A stretch of 64,000 bases of DNA from Leptasterias polaris. Lineage: Eukaryota > Echinodermata > Asteroidea > Forcipulatida > Asteriidae. Under the pieces are notes generated by a model. The model was not told the DNA's origin, did not search any database, and saw nothing but the letters and a program-made list of their open reading frames with translations. The position numbers were made by a program, and so were the translations under genes. The stretch is taken from assembly GCA_037783415.1 (NCBI GenBank), contig JAZGTN010000096.1, positions 1,240,001 through 1,304,000 of the forward strand, in the 5' to 3' direction. Each line of letters opens with the position of its first letter. The first letter of the stretch is position 1. Below, piece by piece: positions 30,301 through 39,807 of this stretch.

Positions 30301-33266
30301 AAACAAAATAAACGAAATAACACTCAGCCTACTCCGACACAGAAACCATATTCCACAGGCCTGAGTCCAACGAAATAAGTCTTCAGATAAAATACAAATT
30401 ATTAACTATATTTAGTATTATGTTTACAAACGTGTTCTAATGTTTTCAAATGGTTGTTTGGGGTTGAATAATAAAACAAGTATCATCAAACAAGTTCACC
30501 TTTTAATTTAAGTTAAATGTTAGATAATGAATTGGCTGAAACTGATTAATAAGTGATACATCACCAAGGAGTATCTCTTGTTTGTGATATTAATTGCAAT
30601 CAGTTTGAATTAATAAACAATTAGGCCTAATGTGCGAAGTTCTGTTTGAATAAGAGTTAAAACCTTATCGCGGTGAGCGCCCTATAAAGCTATATAGGCC
30701 CCCTAACGATATCAAGGTCACTGCTGTTGACACAAGAGGTTTGATCAATATCACGGTCTTACAGCGATGACACCCGTTTCCTGTTAAATAAGCTGTTTTA
30801 ATTTCTTATAATTATGATAATGTAGGCCTGACAGGCTTCTCAACAATAAAGTTACAGACTTCACTACGCCCACTGATGCCTGACAGGCCTCTTAACCAAA
30901 ATACAGTTATGGACAATTCTCTACGCTCAGTCGCTCACGGAGGCAAGTCTATATAAACCTTGTCCCAATATTGTCTTGTTTTACCAGCGCAACACATATT
31001 AACAATCTGGACACAGTATTAAGGTAAATCAGGTATAATTTAATCAAATTTTCATTACAATAAAAAGACATCCTCTTCAATCGTTTCACACAAAAAGAAA
31101 TATTTTTTTTTAGCTTTTTGATGTATTTCTTTTCACATAATATAAACACTAATATGTCAAAAAGGTTTTGATCACAAAGGACTAACAAACTCATTATAAG
31201 AATCAAGGAGACTTAATACATAACCAATCAAGGATTAATGTAAATTAATAAGTAAACAAACGTCCAAAGAAGACACTTTAAAAACAATCAAGTCTACAAT
31301 TAAGACATCCGTACATCCCGACGTCCCAAATGTAAGCTAGTGTAACACTCATGGGACTGGTCCAGACTATTATTAAGAGAACGATAAAGTTAAGGCGTTA
31401 CAGCCCAATATACATTCAACAGGAAATGACCGGCTTGGACATTTCCTTCCTCGATCCTGCATATTTGCTGTAAATGCTATCTTCTCCCTGAAATAGAGTT
31501 ACATGTAGGCTCTACATTTTCCCTCATGTGTTCCTTTTTCTCGGTTTCAAATGTTTAGATAGGGCGGTGTTATGTACAGCTTTACATAAGTCATTCCTTT
31601 GACAGGAATCTAGGCCTAAGTATATGGCCAATACATGTCCTCAAGAACAAACATATGAGCGGGATTGATTTTCTTTATTTTGACAAAAATATTCATGAAG
31701 ACACGGAAACTGTTTGTGATTGGACTAATTAGCTAGAACAGCAACTTGAAGAGATATCCCCCTCCATGGGATTAACAGCCGCCTCCCTAATTGTTGTACA
31801 TCTCATCGTAGGGACAAAGGTAGAGGAAAGGGTGCTCAGTCTCAAGGGCGTCGATGGGTGGGGGACGGGGGGACATATCCCCCACTTTTTAGATTGGGGG
31901 GACAGCATATCAGATGTCCCCCCCCCCCTTTTTGTTTGACTGTTCATTAGAAATATGCAAGTATAAAAATATACACCACTTTTTCTTCATTTAATATTTC
32001 ATTACAATTTTTGTTCAAATAAAAGAATAGCGAACAAACAGTGAAATGTTTTCTTCCTTTTCATATTTTTTTTCTGATGGACCACGCGCAGAATGGTATT
32101 TTGGGCCTATTTCCGTTTCTATAATACAAGTTCGTCCAAGACATGAACGCCAATATCCCGCTTACATACCTTGTTACTGTCAGCATTCAAGTTATGCGTT
32201 GTTTGTGTATGCTATAATGTACGGTACACGATCCCTCCACAAAGGAAGTCAGTGTGTGCGCGCATGTGCAAATGTGTTACATGTTGTTACAATCGCACAA
32301 CGCACAACATGTAGTAAAATCCATTAAAATAAATAGGAGCAGTTTGGGCCATGAATTTTTGGTAAGTTCAGTGTTATTATTTTTTATTCTAAAAACAAAA
32401 TATAAATTAAAATAAAAGAAAAACGAAAGAAGAAACAAAAACATCAAAAACTCTCTCCTGAAGAAATTGTCGCAATGTGGTTACAATTAAAAAGTATTGT
32501 GAATATGATGTTTGTGATTGGTAGAATCTCGGTTTAAGATAAGGGAAACCCAGGCCCAAACCCCATTTCTGATGATGTTATTGTTAAAATATCATCCCCT
32601 GTAACTCGCCTCGATCCTGGTCAAACAAAAAATAGGGAACAATTATTAAGTGTAACACAGAAATTAAATGTAAAAGTAATGGTGTGGGTTGCAAATAATG
32701 TAAGATGTATTTTTTCAATGACTTGCTCGCCCGGCGTCCCCCCTACTTTTCAGTAGCGATCGACGCCCCTGCTCAGTCTCAGCATGGAGGTGGTAGGAAG
32801 GATGCTACTAATTTGAAACCGCCCTTATTTGTAATTCGCTATGCCACGTTGATGTTTTCATGTAGCTTAGTCATATACCCCTTTCTCTATGGTCAATGGT
32901 CATACTAGTACGATAGCTCCATGGTCATAGCATTCTGCCAATGCCAATGTAGGTACTCCCACGCCTGTGTGATGTGTTCAGCCGATGTACACGTATACAT
33001 TGAAAAATTGTACACAACTTCCGTGTTGTGTGGCCACACATCTGAGTCATGCACATGTATGTACATGTACATATCATGTACATGTACACTAGTATCACAT
33101 GCACATGTATGTACATGTACATGTACACTAGTATCTTTATTATATGAAGATAGATTTAAATTATCACATCTAAAGAAACCTACACTGAATCAACCCTGAA
33201 GCAAACTGTGCATCATTCGCAATCAAAATAAGTTTTTTAATTCCCACAGAAATCTGGACTTACCAT
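18203..33266 (-). CDS. Annexin, second of two, complete coding region
   Basis: A complete four-repeat annexin, predicted 312 residues, the usual length for a short-tailed annexin. Exons in order of transcription: 33266-33264 (ATG only), 29694-29619, 28737-28643, 27362-27249, 26474-26418, 25111-25078, 24235-24156, 21422-21354, 21158-21060, 20086-20011, 19328-19216, 18325-18203. The total is 939 nt and all phases agree. Calcium motifs: KGMGTDEQ with KSELGGN (repeat I), GLGTDED with GETSGD (II), GLGTDES with SEMSGN (III), RGAGTDEK with SETSGD (IV), so all four type-II sites keep their acid. The N-terminal tail is short ([13 protein letters not shown]), without a long regulatory extension. It faces the first annexin tail to tail, with 1.7 kb between stop codons. 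The first-exon call rests on an ATG directly at a GTAAGT donor; other 5' exons are possible. Confidence 0.96.
19216..19328 (-). CDS. Annexin 2 exon: repeat IV, first half
   Basis: 113 nt, acceptor TTCAAG, donor GTAAAT. It encodes [31 protein letters not shown] and SRCE. Its length equals that of the matching exon in the first annexin. Confidence 0.94.
20011..20086 (-). CDS. Annexin 2 exon: repeat III, second half
   Basis: 76 nt, acceptor CTGTTAG, donor GTAAAT. It encodes [18 protein letters not shown] to LSI and ends in phase 1. Confidence 0.9.
20138..20475. repeat. Degenerate CCATTATGTCCGAC(GAA) tandem repeat
   Basis: More than 15 loose copies of ATGTCCGACGAACCATT in an intron of the second annexin. 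The apparent 148-residue reading frame across it is only the repeat translated. Related but inverted fragments occur at 28040-28195. Confidence 0.85.
20709..20790 (+). repeat. (TAA)n plus TATATAGCGC hairpin repeat
   Basis: (TAA)7 followed by TTCTTATATAGCGCTCATAT and CTCAAGGCGCTTC, where AGCGC and GCGCT can pair. Same family as 26808 and probably 2094. Confidence 0.65.
21060..21158 (-). CDS. Annexin 2 exon: repeat III, first half
   Basis: 99 nt, acceptor CTACAG, donor GTTTGT. It encodes [16 protein letters not shown] to DEYEK. A second in-frame donor 10 nt downstream (end 21050, GTTTAC) could pair with a later acceptor (exon start 20079) and would replace LT by VCQ. The chosen pair matches the first annexin in position and length. 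Confidence 0.9.
21354..21422 (-). CDS. Annexin 2 exon: linker between repeats II and III
   Basis: 69 nt, acceptor ATCTAG, donor GTACAC. It encodes [19 protein letters not shown] to LQK. The intron before it holds the 28-bp minisatellite. Confidence 0.94.
22138..23855. repeat. 28-bp minisatellite, about 61 copies
   Basis: The unit contains GGTTTAATAGGAGGAACAAC and GCAAGACA. The central 1 kb is nearly invariant. Variants (ACAC for ACGC, ACCGC for AACGC, ATGTTT for AGGTTT, a short partial unit near 23577) cluster in the last 650 bp. It lies in the 2.7-kb intron between annexin 2 exons 24156 and 21422. Confidence 0.97.
24156..24235 (-). CDS. Annexin 2 exon: repeat II, second half
   Basis: 80 nt, acceptor GTTCAG, donor GTGAGT. 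It encodes [18 protein letters not shown] to LST. Confidence 0.94.
24465..24545 (-). mobile_element. Degenerate tRNA-Leu-like SINE fragment
   Basis: It shares the CACACTCTGAT-TTCAGAACACCAG-GCTTGA order with the 13012 copy but has a broken B box. Confidence 0.6.
24850..26400. other. Annexin 2 introns without other genes
   Basis: Apart from the 34-nt exon at 25078-25111, I see only AT-rich intron DNA. 25290-25440 holds loose repeats of TATGACTTATxTCTCAT, also seen near 14960-15005. Confidence 0.6.
25078..25111 (-). CDS. Annexin 2 exon: repeat II, 34-nt micro-exon
   Basis: 34 nt, acceptor TATAG, donor GTGAGTG. It encodes [11 protein letters not shown] and ends in phase 1. Confidence 0.92.
26418..26474 (-). 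CDS. Annexin 2 exon: repeat II calcium loop
   Basis: 57 nt, acceptor CCCAG, donor GTAAGG. It encodes [13 protein letters not shown] to RTNE. Confidence 0.95.
26808..26890 (+). repeat. (TAA)n plus TATATAGCGCC hairpin repeat
   Basis: (TAA)7 then TATTTATATAGCGCCAAAAT and CTAAGGCGCTTTACACAA. GGCGCT pairs with AGCGCC. Confidence 0.7.
27249..27362 (-). CDS. Annexin 2 exon: repeat I, second half
   Basis: 114 nt, acceptor TATAG, donor GTAAGG. It encodes [18 protein letters not shown] to KKAMK. The acidic calcium ligand of repeat I (SELGG) is kept, unlike in the first annexin. Confidence 0.95.
28040..28195. repeat. Scattered TGTCCGAC/GTCGGACA-type fragments
   Basis: It contains TGTCCGACAAGG and, inverted, TTGTCGACATAAATGGGTC and TGTCTGACATAATGG, matching the 20138 repeat unit in both orientations. 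Confidence 0.55.
28643..28737 (-). CDS. Annexin 2 exon: repeat I, first half
   Basis: 95 nt, acceptor GGCAG, donor GTTAGT. It encodes [20 protein letters not shown] followed by [12 protein letters not shown]. Confidence 0.95.
29619..29694 (-). CDS. Annexin 2 exon: N-terminal tail and start of repeat I
   Basis: 76 nt between TTCAG and GTGAGT. It encodes [20 protein letters not shown] and then AMKGM, ending in phase 1, and continues into GTDEQ. Confidence 0.94.
31843..32771. mobile_element. Non-autonomous hAT-like element with 8-bp target duplication
   Basis: 929 bp with ends CAAGGGCGTCGAT and ATCGACGCCCCTG, flanked by CTCAGTCT on both sides (31835-31842 and 32772-32779). Near both ends GGGGGAC/GTCCCCCC tracts are also inverted. 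Eight-bp duplications and C-A-G-rich short termini fit hAT. There is no transposase reading frame. Confidence 0.82.
33050..33132. repeat. TACATGTACA palindrome cluster
   Basis: Two ~45-bp tandem copies of CACATGTATGTACATGTACA plus CTAGTATC in the first annexin 2 intron, 130 bp from the start-codon exon. Confidence 0.8.
33264..33266 (-). CDS. Annexin 2 start codon exon
   Basis: On the minus strand the ATG is followed at once by GTAAGTCC, so only the start codon is coded here. The next exon begins in phase 0 with GCAAGC (Ala-Ser). 5' UTR probably continues to at least about 33320. A tiny coding first exon is common in annexin genes. Confidence 0.75.
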
Positions 33267-33418
33267 TTTAGAAGCAGAATTTGGCACCTGTGCAACACTG
33301 AACCCTGTAGACAGCGAGCGAGCTAGCGAGCGAACATCCACCACCCTTGTAGAGATTCTGAGCTATGGCGATCAAAGGTCCGGTTGATTGCACATATACA
33401 CAGCCGCGCTGCCTATAG

Positions 33419-34473
33419 GTTTGTTTAAAGTCACCAGGAAATAGATTTTTTTATTTTTTATTTTTTTAAATATAAGAGTATGTATATTAACAATAAAACA
33501 AATTTTTGAGTAATTGTTTGTCAATATTTATATGTAAAAAAAATAGATAAAGTTGTTTGGGGGCGACTCCGCCCATCCCTTTTTGTGACGTCAATCGAGG
33601 AAGACTTCGCCTCGATCGAACATCAACCCCGCCCCCTCGAACTTGCCTGCATTTACGTTGTATATACACGTGCAAGTTGTGAGATTGTACGTTTCGTTTG
33701 GTATCCGAAAAGGGATTTGTCTTGCATTTTTCCGGCAAAAATTGCTGCTGGATGCAGCAAAACGACTAAAGATGGGGTCAGCCAGCATTTTTGTCCTGCA
33801 GATCCCAAATATAGGCAGTTACGGGCATCGAAAGTCAGGCTAACGAGGGCAAAGTGGTCCGGTCCGACGTCGTTTTCAGCGCTATGCAGCGAACACTTGG
33901 ATACCCCGCCGTGCTTGGATACCGGGGATTTTTTCGTTGGTAGTAGTGTGCAAGGGAAGTTGCAGTGAAGCTTAGGTTACCAGCGAAATGTTTCTGGTGT
34001 TCGGATCGACTTGAGCTGTATGCAAAGTAGGAAAAAAATAGATCGTATTATCCGTGTTCTCGTTATGACCATGCTCGTATATCTTCCGCTTTTAAGACAT
34101 AGAAACGCGCATGGGACAGTTCGGGACCGGTGAAAAACCTCGTATAAACTGGCGTCTCGTATTAGTCGACTGTACACTGTCCTAGGATTGCATTGGGTGG
34201 TGACGTCCGAATACGAAAACGCATCATACTGATCAGGTACCCAGACGTAATGTACGGGGCCAGACTACACTTTTTCTCCTGCCTCGATTGACGTCACGAA
34301 CAGCGCCATGTAAAGGGAGGGGGGGGCCTATTTTTTAATTTGTAATTAAAATAAAAATACAGTTTTTTAACCTTAGTTAATTGTTTATTCACATTCCACT
34401 CATAAAAATGTATATATTAATGACAAAAGCTTTTTTTTGACAAAATACCACTGCCAGGTGCCTTTAAGCAAAC
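33419..34473. mobile_element. P-like non-autonomous element remnant with THAP fragment
   Basis: Outer inverted ends GTTTGTTTAAAGTCACCAGG and, inverted at right, GTTTGCTTAAAGGCACCTGG. An inner inverted pair GTGACGTCAATCGAGG lies at about 33586 and 34282. It encloses a THAP-like coding remnant. P-type transposases begin with a THAP domain, so a deleted P-like element is the simplest reading. No clean target duplication is seen. Confidence 0.6.
33585..33968 (+). pseudogene. Broken THAP-domain sequence
   Basis: An open frame of 127 codons whose residues from about 55 read GCSKTTKDGVSQHFCPAD, later RLTRAKWSG, then SALCSEHLDTP. The spacing and the CSEH (C-x2-H) end fit a THAP zinc finger. The first zinc cysteine expected 3-5 residues before GCS is missing, and the start context does not resemble the normal MP- THAP start. 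Nothing like the rest of a transposase follows. I take it as a decayed remnant. Confidence 0.6.
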
Positions 34474-35345
34474 TGGCAGGCCGCATTGCATTTAGCCAGC
34501 TAGCAGAAACCTTGTGTGTTTCCACTTAGCATTTCTTTACGCGGAGTCTTGTAAAGGGACGGGTAAAGAAAAATATTAATAAATAAAAAAACAAAAACAA
34601 ACGAGGATATTATTGTTTTCTCGAAAGTTTTGTCCCCTCGAAATATGAATTCGAGGGATCGAAATAAATTCTTATAGGGCCTAATATTTATTTTCTTCGA
34701 AGTAACTTAGCTGGTTTCGGACCACTTAATGTGCCAGTGATTTTTTGAGAAACTATAAATTTGAAGTTTCTTTTCCAAGTTAGGTATTCTAGTTGGCAAA
34801 CCCTTCCTGTTAAGTACTTAGGTTTTTGTATACAGATTTGTAATACAGTTTTTATTATGTAGGCTAAGCCGGCCGAACCCAGGAGTTCAACGCCTCTTCT
34901 CTTTCTACCGCGCACTTTTTGAAAAACGGCCTCACAAAAGAAACTCCTCATCAACAGATACTATTACTCTCTAGTGCCGATAACTCAAATGGCGTATCAA
35001 GAGCTTCGTTTCCGAAAACAACAAATCCAGGGATGAAATTCAAAGGAAGGGAACAAACTCAATTTGTTACGTTCTATTGTTCTTTGTCTCGTACTTGTTA
35101 TTACGGCAACCTCGGAAATTATAAATGTTAAGTTTTTTGTCTTTTCCCTCATTTTTGTTGCCTCGAAATTGTTATTTTAGTTCCCAGGCAATCGTTCGAA
35201 CGAATTACTTTTTTGAGTGCAAGAAGTAATGAATTACTATTATTTCGTTCCCTCGAAATCATGTAAAGAATTCTCTCTCGGAGACGTGCGTATTGACGCA
35301 ATAATGTGTTCAAATAGCCCAATAATGTGTTCAAATAGCCCATTG

Positions 35346-36557
35346 TAGACTAGTGGGATTTCTGAAAAAGAGCCCTGGATAAGGTTCGAGTGGGGAACCA
35401 GACTTTTTAACATAATAGACCTCATGCATATGACGTCATTTGAGTAGGGCGCCCTCACCTAGAGGTCAAAAGGAAGATGTTCATTGGCCAGTCCTGTGCG
35501 CCGCGCGTACAAATCAGCGCGTTTCCATTGTTTCGTCATCAGTTTACCTCTAAGATGGCGGCTTGGTGACGTCAATGCATAAGGTCTATTCAGGTACGCT
35601 GAATCCGATAAACCCGGTTCCCAAGCGAAATTTTGAATTTTTGACCTTCTAATTTGCATAAGTAAAATGGCCGCTAATTAGCCAATTTTGGACCTTTCTT
35701 GAACCATTTTTTGCAATAATTCTATAACCAAGCAAGCGAAAACGACAAATGATGTGTCTGTAGCTAGATGTCGAATGTCACAGAATAATATTAGGACATT
35801 TATGAAGTAATTAGTGGTAATTAATACTCATAATATGCAAATTAGTGTCCGCCATTACAGAAAAATAGTTTTTCTCCCATATCTTTCAAACTAAGTGAGC
35901 AAACATGACAATTAGAGTGTCTATACCTATGTTTTGAAGGTCAAATACAAAGATTAAGACATAACTGAAGTAATTAGTGATGATTAGTACTCTTAAATAT
36001 GCAAGTTAGTGACCGCCATTAAAAAAAAAAAATCGTTTTTCTCCCATATCTTTCAAACTAGGTGAGCAAACGTGACAAATGAAGTGTCTTTACCTAGTTG
36101 TGAGGGTCAAGCAATAGAAGTCAATGATATGCCAGATGCTTAATTATAACGAACTCACCTTGCTCACCTTGTTTTAAAGATATGGGAGAAAACGATTTTT
36201 CTGTAATGGCGGCCACTAATTTGCATATTATGAGTATTAATTACCACTAATTACTTCATAAATGTCCTAATCCTATTCTGTGACATTCGACATCTAGCTA
36301 CTGACACATCACTTGTCATTCTCGCTTGCTAATTGGTTACATAATTATTGCAAAAAATGGTTCAAGAAAGGTCAAAAATTGGCTAATTAGCGGCCATTTT
36401 ACTTATGCAAATTAGAAGGTCAAAATTTCAAAATTTCGCTTGGGAACCGGGTTTATCGGATTCAGCATACCTGAATTATGTTAAAAAGTCTGGTTCCCAC
36501 AAATTTTACCTCAAAATGCCCCTCACATTCACTTTTTCCAGAAATCCCACTAGTCTA
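35346..36557. mobile_element. 1.2-kb element with long inverted repeats
   Basis: Ends TAGACTAGTGGGATTTCTG and its inverse, flanked by TTG on both sides. Arms of over 300 bp are inverted copies (35590-35890 with 36175-36480, e.g. CGGTTCCCAAGCGAAATTTTG). The left arm also contains an internal repeat of its TTTCTCCCATATCTTTCAAA segment. There is no coding sequence. Confidence 0.8.
35411..35586. mobile_element. Small MITE nested in one arm
   Basis: 176 bp with inverted ends AGACCTCATGCAT / ATGCATAAGGTCT, flanked by AT on each side. The opposite arm (around 36470) reads straight through, TACCTGAATTATGTTAAAAA, giving an empty-site allele within the same element. Confidence 0.75.
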
Positions 36558-37383
36558 TTGCCACCCTTTATATACATAAAGTTATCTGACCCGTCATATT
36601 AGAGGGGTAGAAGGGGGAACTGTCTTCTACTGAAAAAGGACGAGGCGCTCTACAAAATGCATACGACGTCTCAAGATATAAAAATAATACGAATCTCCTG
36701 CATCTGGCCTAATCCAAAGAATATGAGCAGAATCACAATAGCACACAGCGGCAATAAAAGCTCAGGACAAGAATAATTGAAATAGCGAGGAGGCCAAGGG
36801 TCACCTCGTAGCTGGCTACACGCTTCTTTACAAATACTCAAAAATAACGCTTGATACATCAAGAGTCTCAAAAAATACAAGATTTATCTGACTACGAAAC
36901 AAGCACAAATGCCAAAACGTACCCCTCTTGGATATTAGGGAGGGACATGGCCTGAGCCATGCTTCATAGAAATTCAAGAAAAATAGGGCCTACGAGGAGA
37001 AAAACTGTGTGTTCTTACAATTGCTCAGAGTCAAGTAGAAGAGAGAAAGTTTGTCCACAAAGGTTAAGGACACAAACTTTAAGTTTTTATGCAAATTAAG
37101 AAATTTGCATTAGGCCCAAGGAGGGCGCACTTGGCATGCACCATTATAGCAGAGCTGTGGGTGCACCACACTAATTTTTCTTCCTATAGAAACCAATGCC
37201 GAATGCTAAATATTCAAAAATACCCCCGAAATACTTTAAAGTCCCTCGATCAGCCTCTTGAAAATCAATCAAATTAATTTCAGACGAATAAACCTCAGAT
37301 TTCTTTTTAACCTATGGCAGGTCAACCATTTGGAACTTTTGCTAATTGCCCAAGAAGGTAATACCCCTGAAAATGTACTTTTT

Positions 37384-37850
37384 CCAAAACCGATTCGCTG
37401 CCAGTTTTGAAGCATTCCTCCACTTCTCAAGCCAAATTTAACCAAGTTTAAAACCTAAATTTATTCAGTTTTTTAAAAGATGAAGCACAGCACCCCGGGC
37501 TGTGATAACTTGTCATATAATTACACAATATATTAATTGCACGACCCCTTAAAAGTTATTGTTCATCAATCAATTTGAGGATAAACAAATTGGCGCACGA
37601 ATTGTGGTCTTTTTATTGCAATGCACCCCTACAGGTTCCCTGCCCTTTTCCCAAACCGATTCGCTGCCAGTTTTGAAGCATTCCTCCACTTCCCAAGCCA
37701 AATTTAACCAAGTTTAAAACCTAAATTTATTAAGTTTTTTAAAAGATGAAGCACATCACCCCGGGCTGTGATAACTTGTCATATACTATACAATATAGTA
37801 ATTGCACGACCCCTTAAATATTATTGTTCATCAATCAATTTGAGGATATA
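37384..37850 (+). repeat. Tandem duplication of a ~220-bp segment
   Basis: 37384-37607 and 37648-37848 share CCGATTCGCTGCCAGTTTTG through to CAATCAATTTGAGGATA, with a few substitutions. The second copy is interrupted by the MITE at 37849 and resumes at about 38119 with TGGCGCACGAAT. Confidence 0.85.
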
Positions 37851-38116
37851 CAGCAATCCTTCACCGATCTTGAACTCTTGGTGGCAGCAGATACCGCCAT
37901 TATTGCGGTGGTACCTGGGTGGTACTGCGCTGCCTAGCGACGGGTTTAAGCGATTTGCAAAGTGAAAGTCCAATAACCCGCGACTGATCAAATGATCGCC
38001 GTGTAGCCCAAACCTTATACCAGTCGCTAGGCAGCGCAGTACCACCCAGGTACACCGCAGTAATGGAGGCATATCTGCTGCCACCAAGAGTTCAAGATCG
38101 GTGAAGGACTGCTGTA
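37849..38116. mobile_element. Mariner-like MITE with TA target duplication
   Basis: 268 bp with ~95-bp inverted repeats starting TACAGCAATCCTTCACCG, flanked by TA. The first copy of the duplicated host segment (37580-37600) serves as the empty site. Confidence 0.82.
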
Positions 38117-38763
38117 TACAAAGTGGCGCACGAATTTTTCAAATTTTCTTTTTAAAGAGCGCTTAATAAAGAATTATATTTTTTAAATAGTTCTTATAAA
38201 TGGATTTGCATATAATTTGCATATAATTATGCATTTGCAGCTTGCGCTTCGTCGTGTGCTGGATGCATGCAGATAAAAAGGGATACGTTTCGGGTATCTC
38301 TTGGCAAAAGGTATGTCTGCACGAGTGTTGGCGGTGGTTTGTACACAATGAGTCCTTAGCAGACCTCTTCTCAGTGAAGACTTTAGTTTTCTTTCATGGA
38401 GGACTACATTTTAGTTTGTTAACTTCAAATGATGACTAACGAAGCAAGCAGGTTTTTAAAGTACAGCTAGTTCTGGCGACAGTGACCATACAGCCAGATG
38501 TAAATTCAATGCCCGAATTACAGTTCAGTAGAGTTACGCGACATCAGGAAACAGTTCGTCACGTCGGTGCATCTCGTGAAAAACTCTATTAAAAAAAACA
38601 CATTGTGGTTTTTAATTTCAAAAGAATTCCTTATAAACAAATCAATGTTCATATCTCCGGGGTAAAATCCGCCGTTTTTAAACCAACAAGCCTAATAAGA
38701 AGTCTCTACACAAACAGCCCGAGTGGTCATTGCTCGGTTTGTTTACGGTATCAATCACTAACA

Positions 38764-39807
38764 TACGGAAGCCGGATAGTGCCAGAAAATAAGAAGTGAA
38801 ATAATTTTTTGTGAGCGTGAGAATATTTTGTTGAACCATTTATCTGGCGGCCGCCACTTATTATCCGGCGGCCGCCACTTAATTATCCAGCGGCCGCCAC
38901 TTAATTATCTGTACCACACGTTCTGTATTTTGCGGATTTTAAGAGGACAGGACGTAGGATTCGGGGGACATTAAAGAGGACATATCATAGGAACCAGGGG
39001 AGTAAAGAGGAAAGGTCATAGGTTCCGGGGGGGGGGGGGGTAAGAGGACAGGTCATAGGATCAATGGGGGTAAGAGAACAGGTCATAGGATCATGGGGGT
39101 AAGAGGACAGGTCAAAGGATCCAGGGAGGTAAGAGGACAAGTCATAAATGATCATGGGGGTTTAGAGGGCATGTCATAGGATCCGGGAGGGGGAGGGGGG
39201 TTAAGGATAAGAGGGCATGTCATAGGATCATAATTGGGGGGGGGGGGGGGTGAGAGGACATGACTTTGGTGTCTCTATGGATCACTCCCCTTCTCTGCCA
39301 TCTTGACATGTCCTCTTACCCCTCTGGATCTTATGACATGTCCTCTTAACCCCCTTGATCCTACGACCTGCCCTCTAACCCCCCCCCGGAACCTATGAGC
39401 TTTCCTCTTTACTCCCCTGGTTCCTATGATATGTCCTCTTAACCCCCCCCCCCCCCCTGAATCCTATGACCCGTACGTCCTTAAAATCCGCAAAATAAAG
39501 AACGTGTGGTACAGATAATTAAGTGGCGGCCGCCAGATAATTAAGTGGCGGCCGCCGGATAATTAAGTGGCGGCCGCCGGATAATTAAGTGGCGGCCGCC
39601 GGATAATTAAGTGGCGGCCGCCGGATAATAAGTGGCGGCCGCCGGATAAATAAGTGGCGGCCGCCGGATAATTAAGTGGCGGCCGCCACTTAATTAAGTG
39701 GCGGCCGCCAGATAAATGGTTCAAAAAAATATTCTCGCGCTCATAAAAATTTATTTCACTTCTTATTTTCTGGCACTATCCGGCTTCCGTACTATCCGGC
39801 TTCCGTA
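38764..39807. mobile_element. Foldback element with NotI-type palindromic repeats, copy 2
   Basis: Same TACGGAAGCCGGATAGTGCC ends and the same G-run/C-run interior as copy 1, but only 1.04 kb and without the nested insertion. The left arm has 3 GCGGCCGC sites and the right arm 9, the reverse asymmetry to copy 1. The last 16 bp of the right end (CTATCCGGCTTCCGTA) are duplicated in tandem. I find no clear target duplication. It lies between the second annexin and ZFC3H1. Confidence 0.88.

Larger units (their letters stand above)
29695..33263. other. First intron of annexin 2
   Basis: 3.6 kb with no convincing coding sequence. It holds a hAT-like element (31843-32771) and a cluster of TACATGTACA motifs (33050-33130) close to the 5' end of the gene. 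Confidence 0.7.

Noticed and set aside
33585..33968. Complete THAP-domain gene
   Set aside because: The first zinc-binding cysteine and a proper start are lacking and nothing follows the finger; called a remnant.
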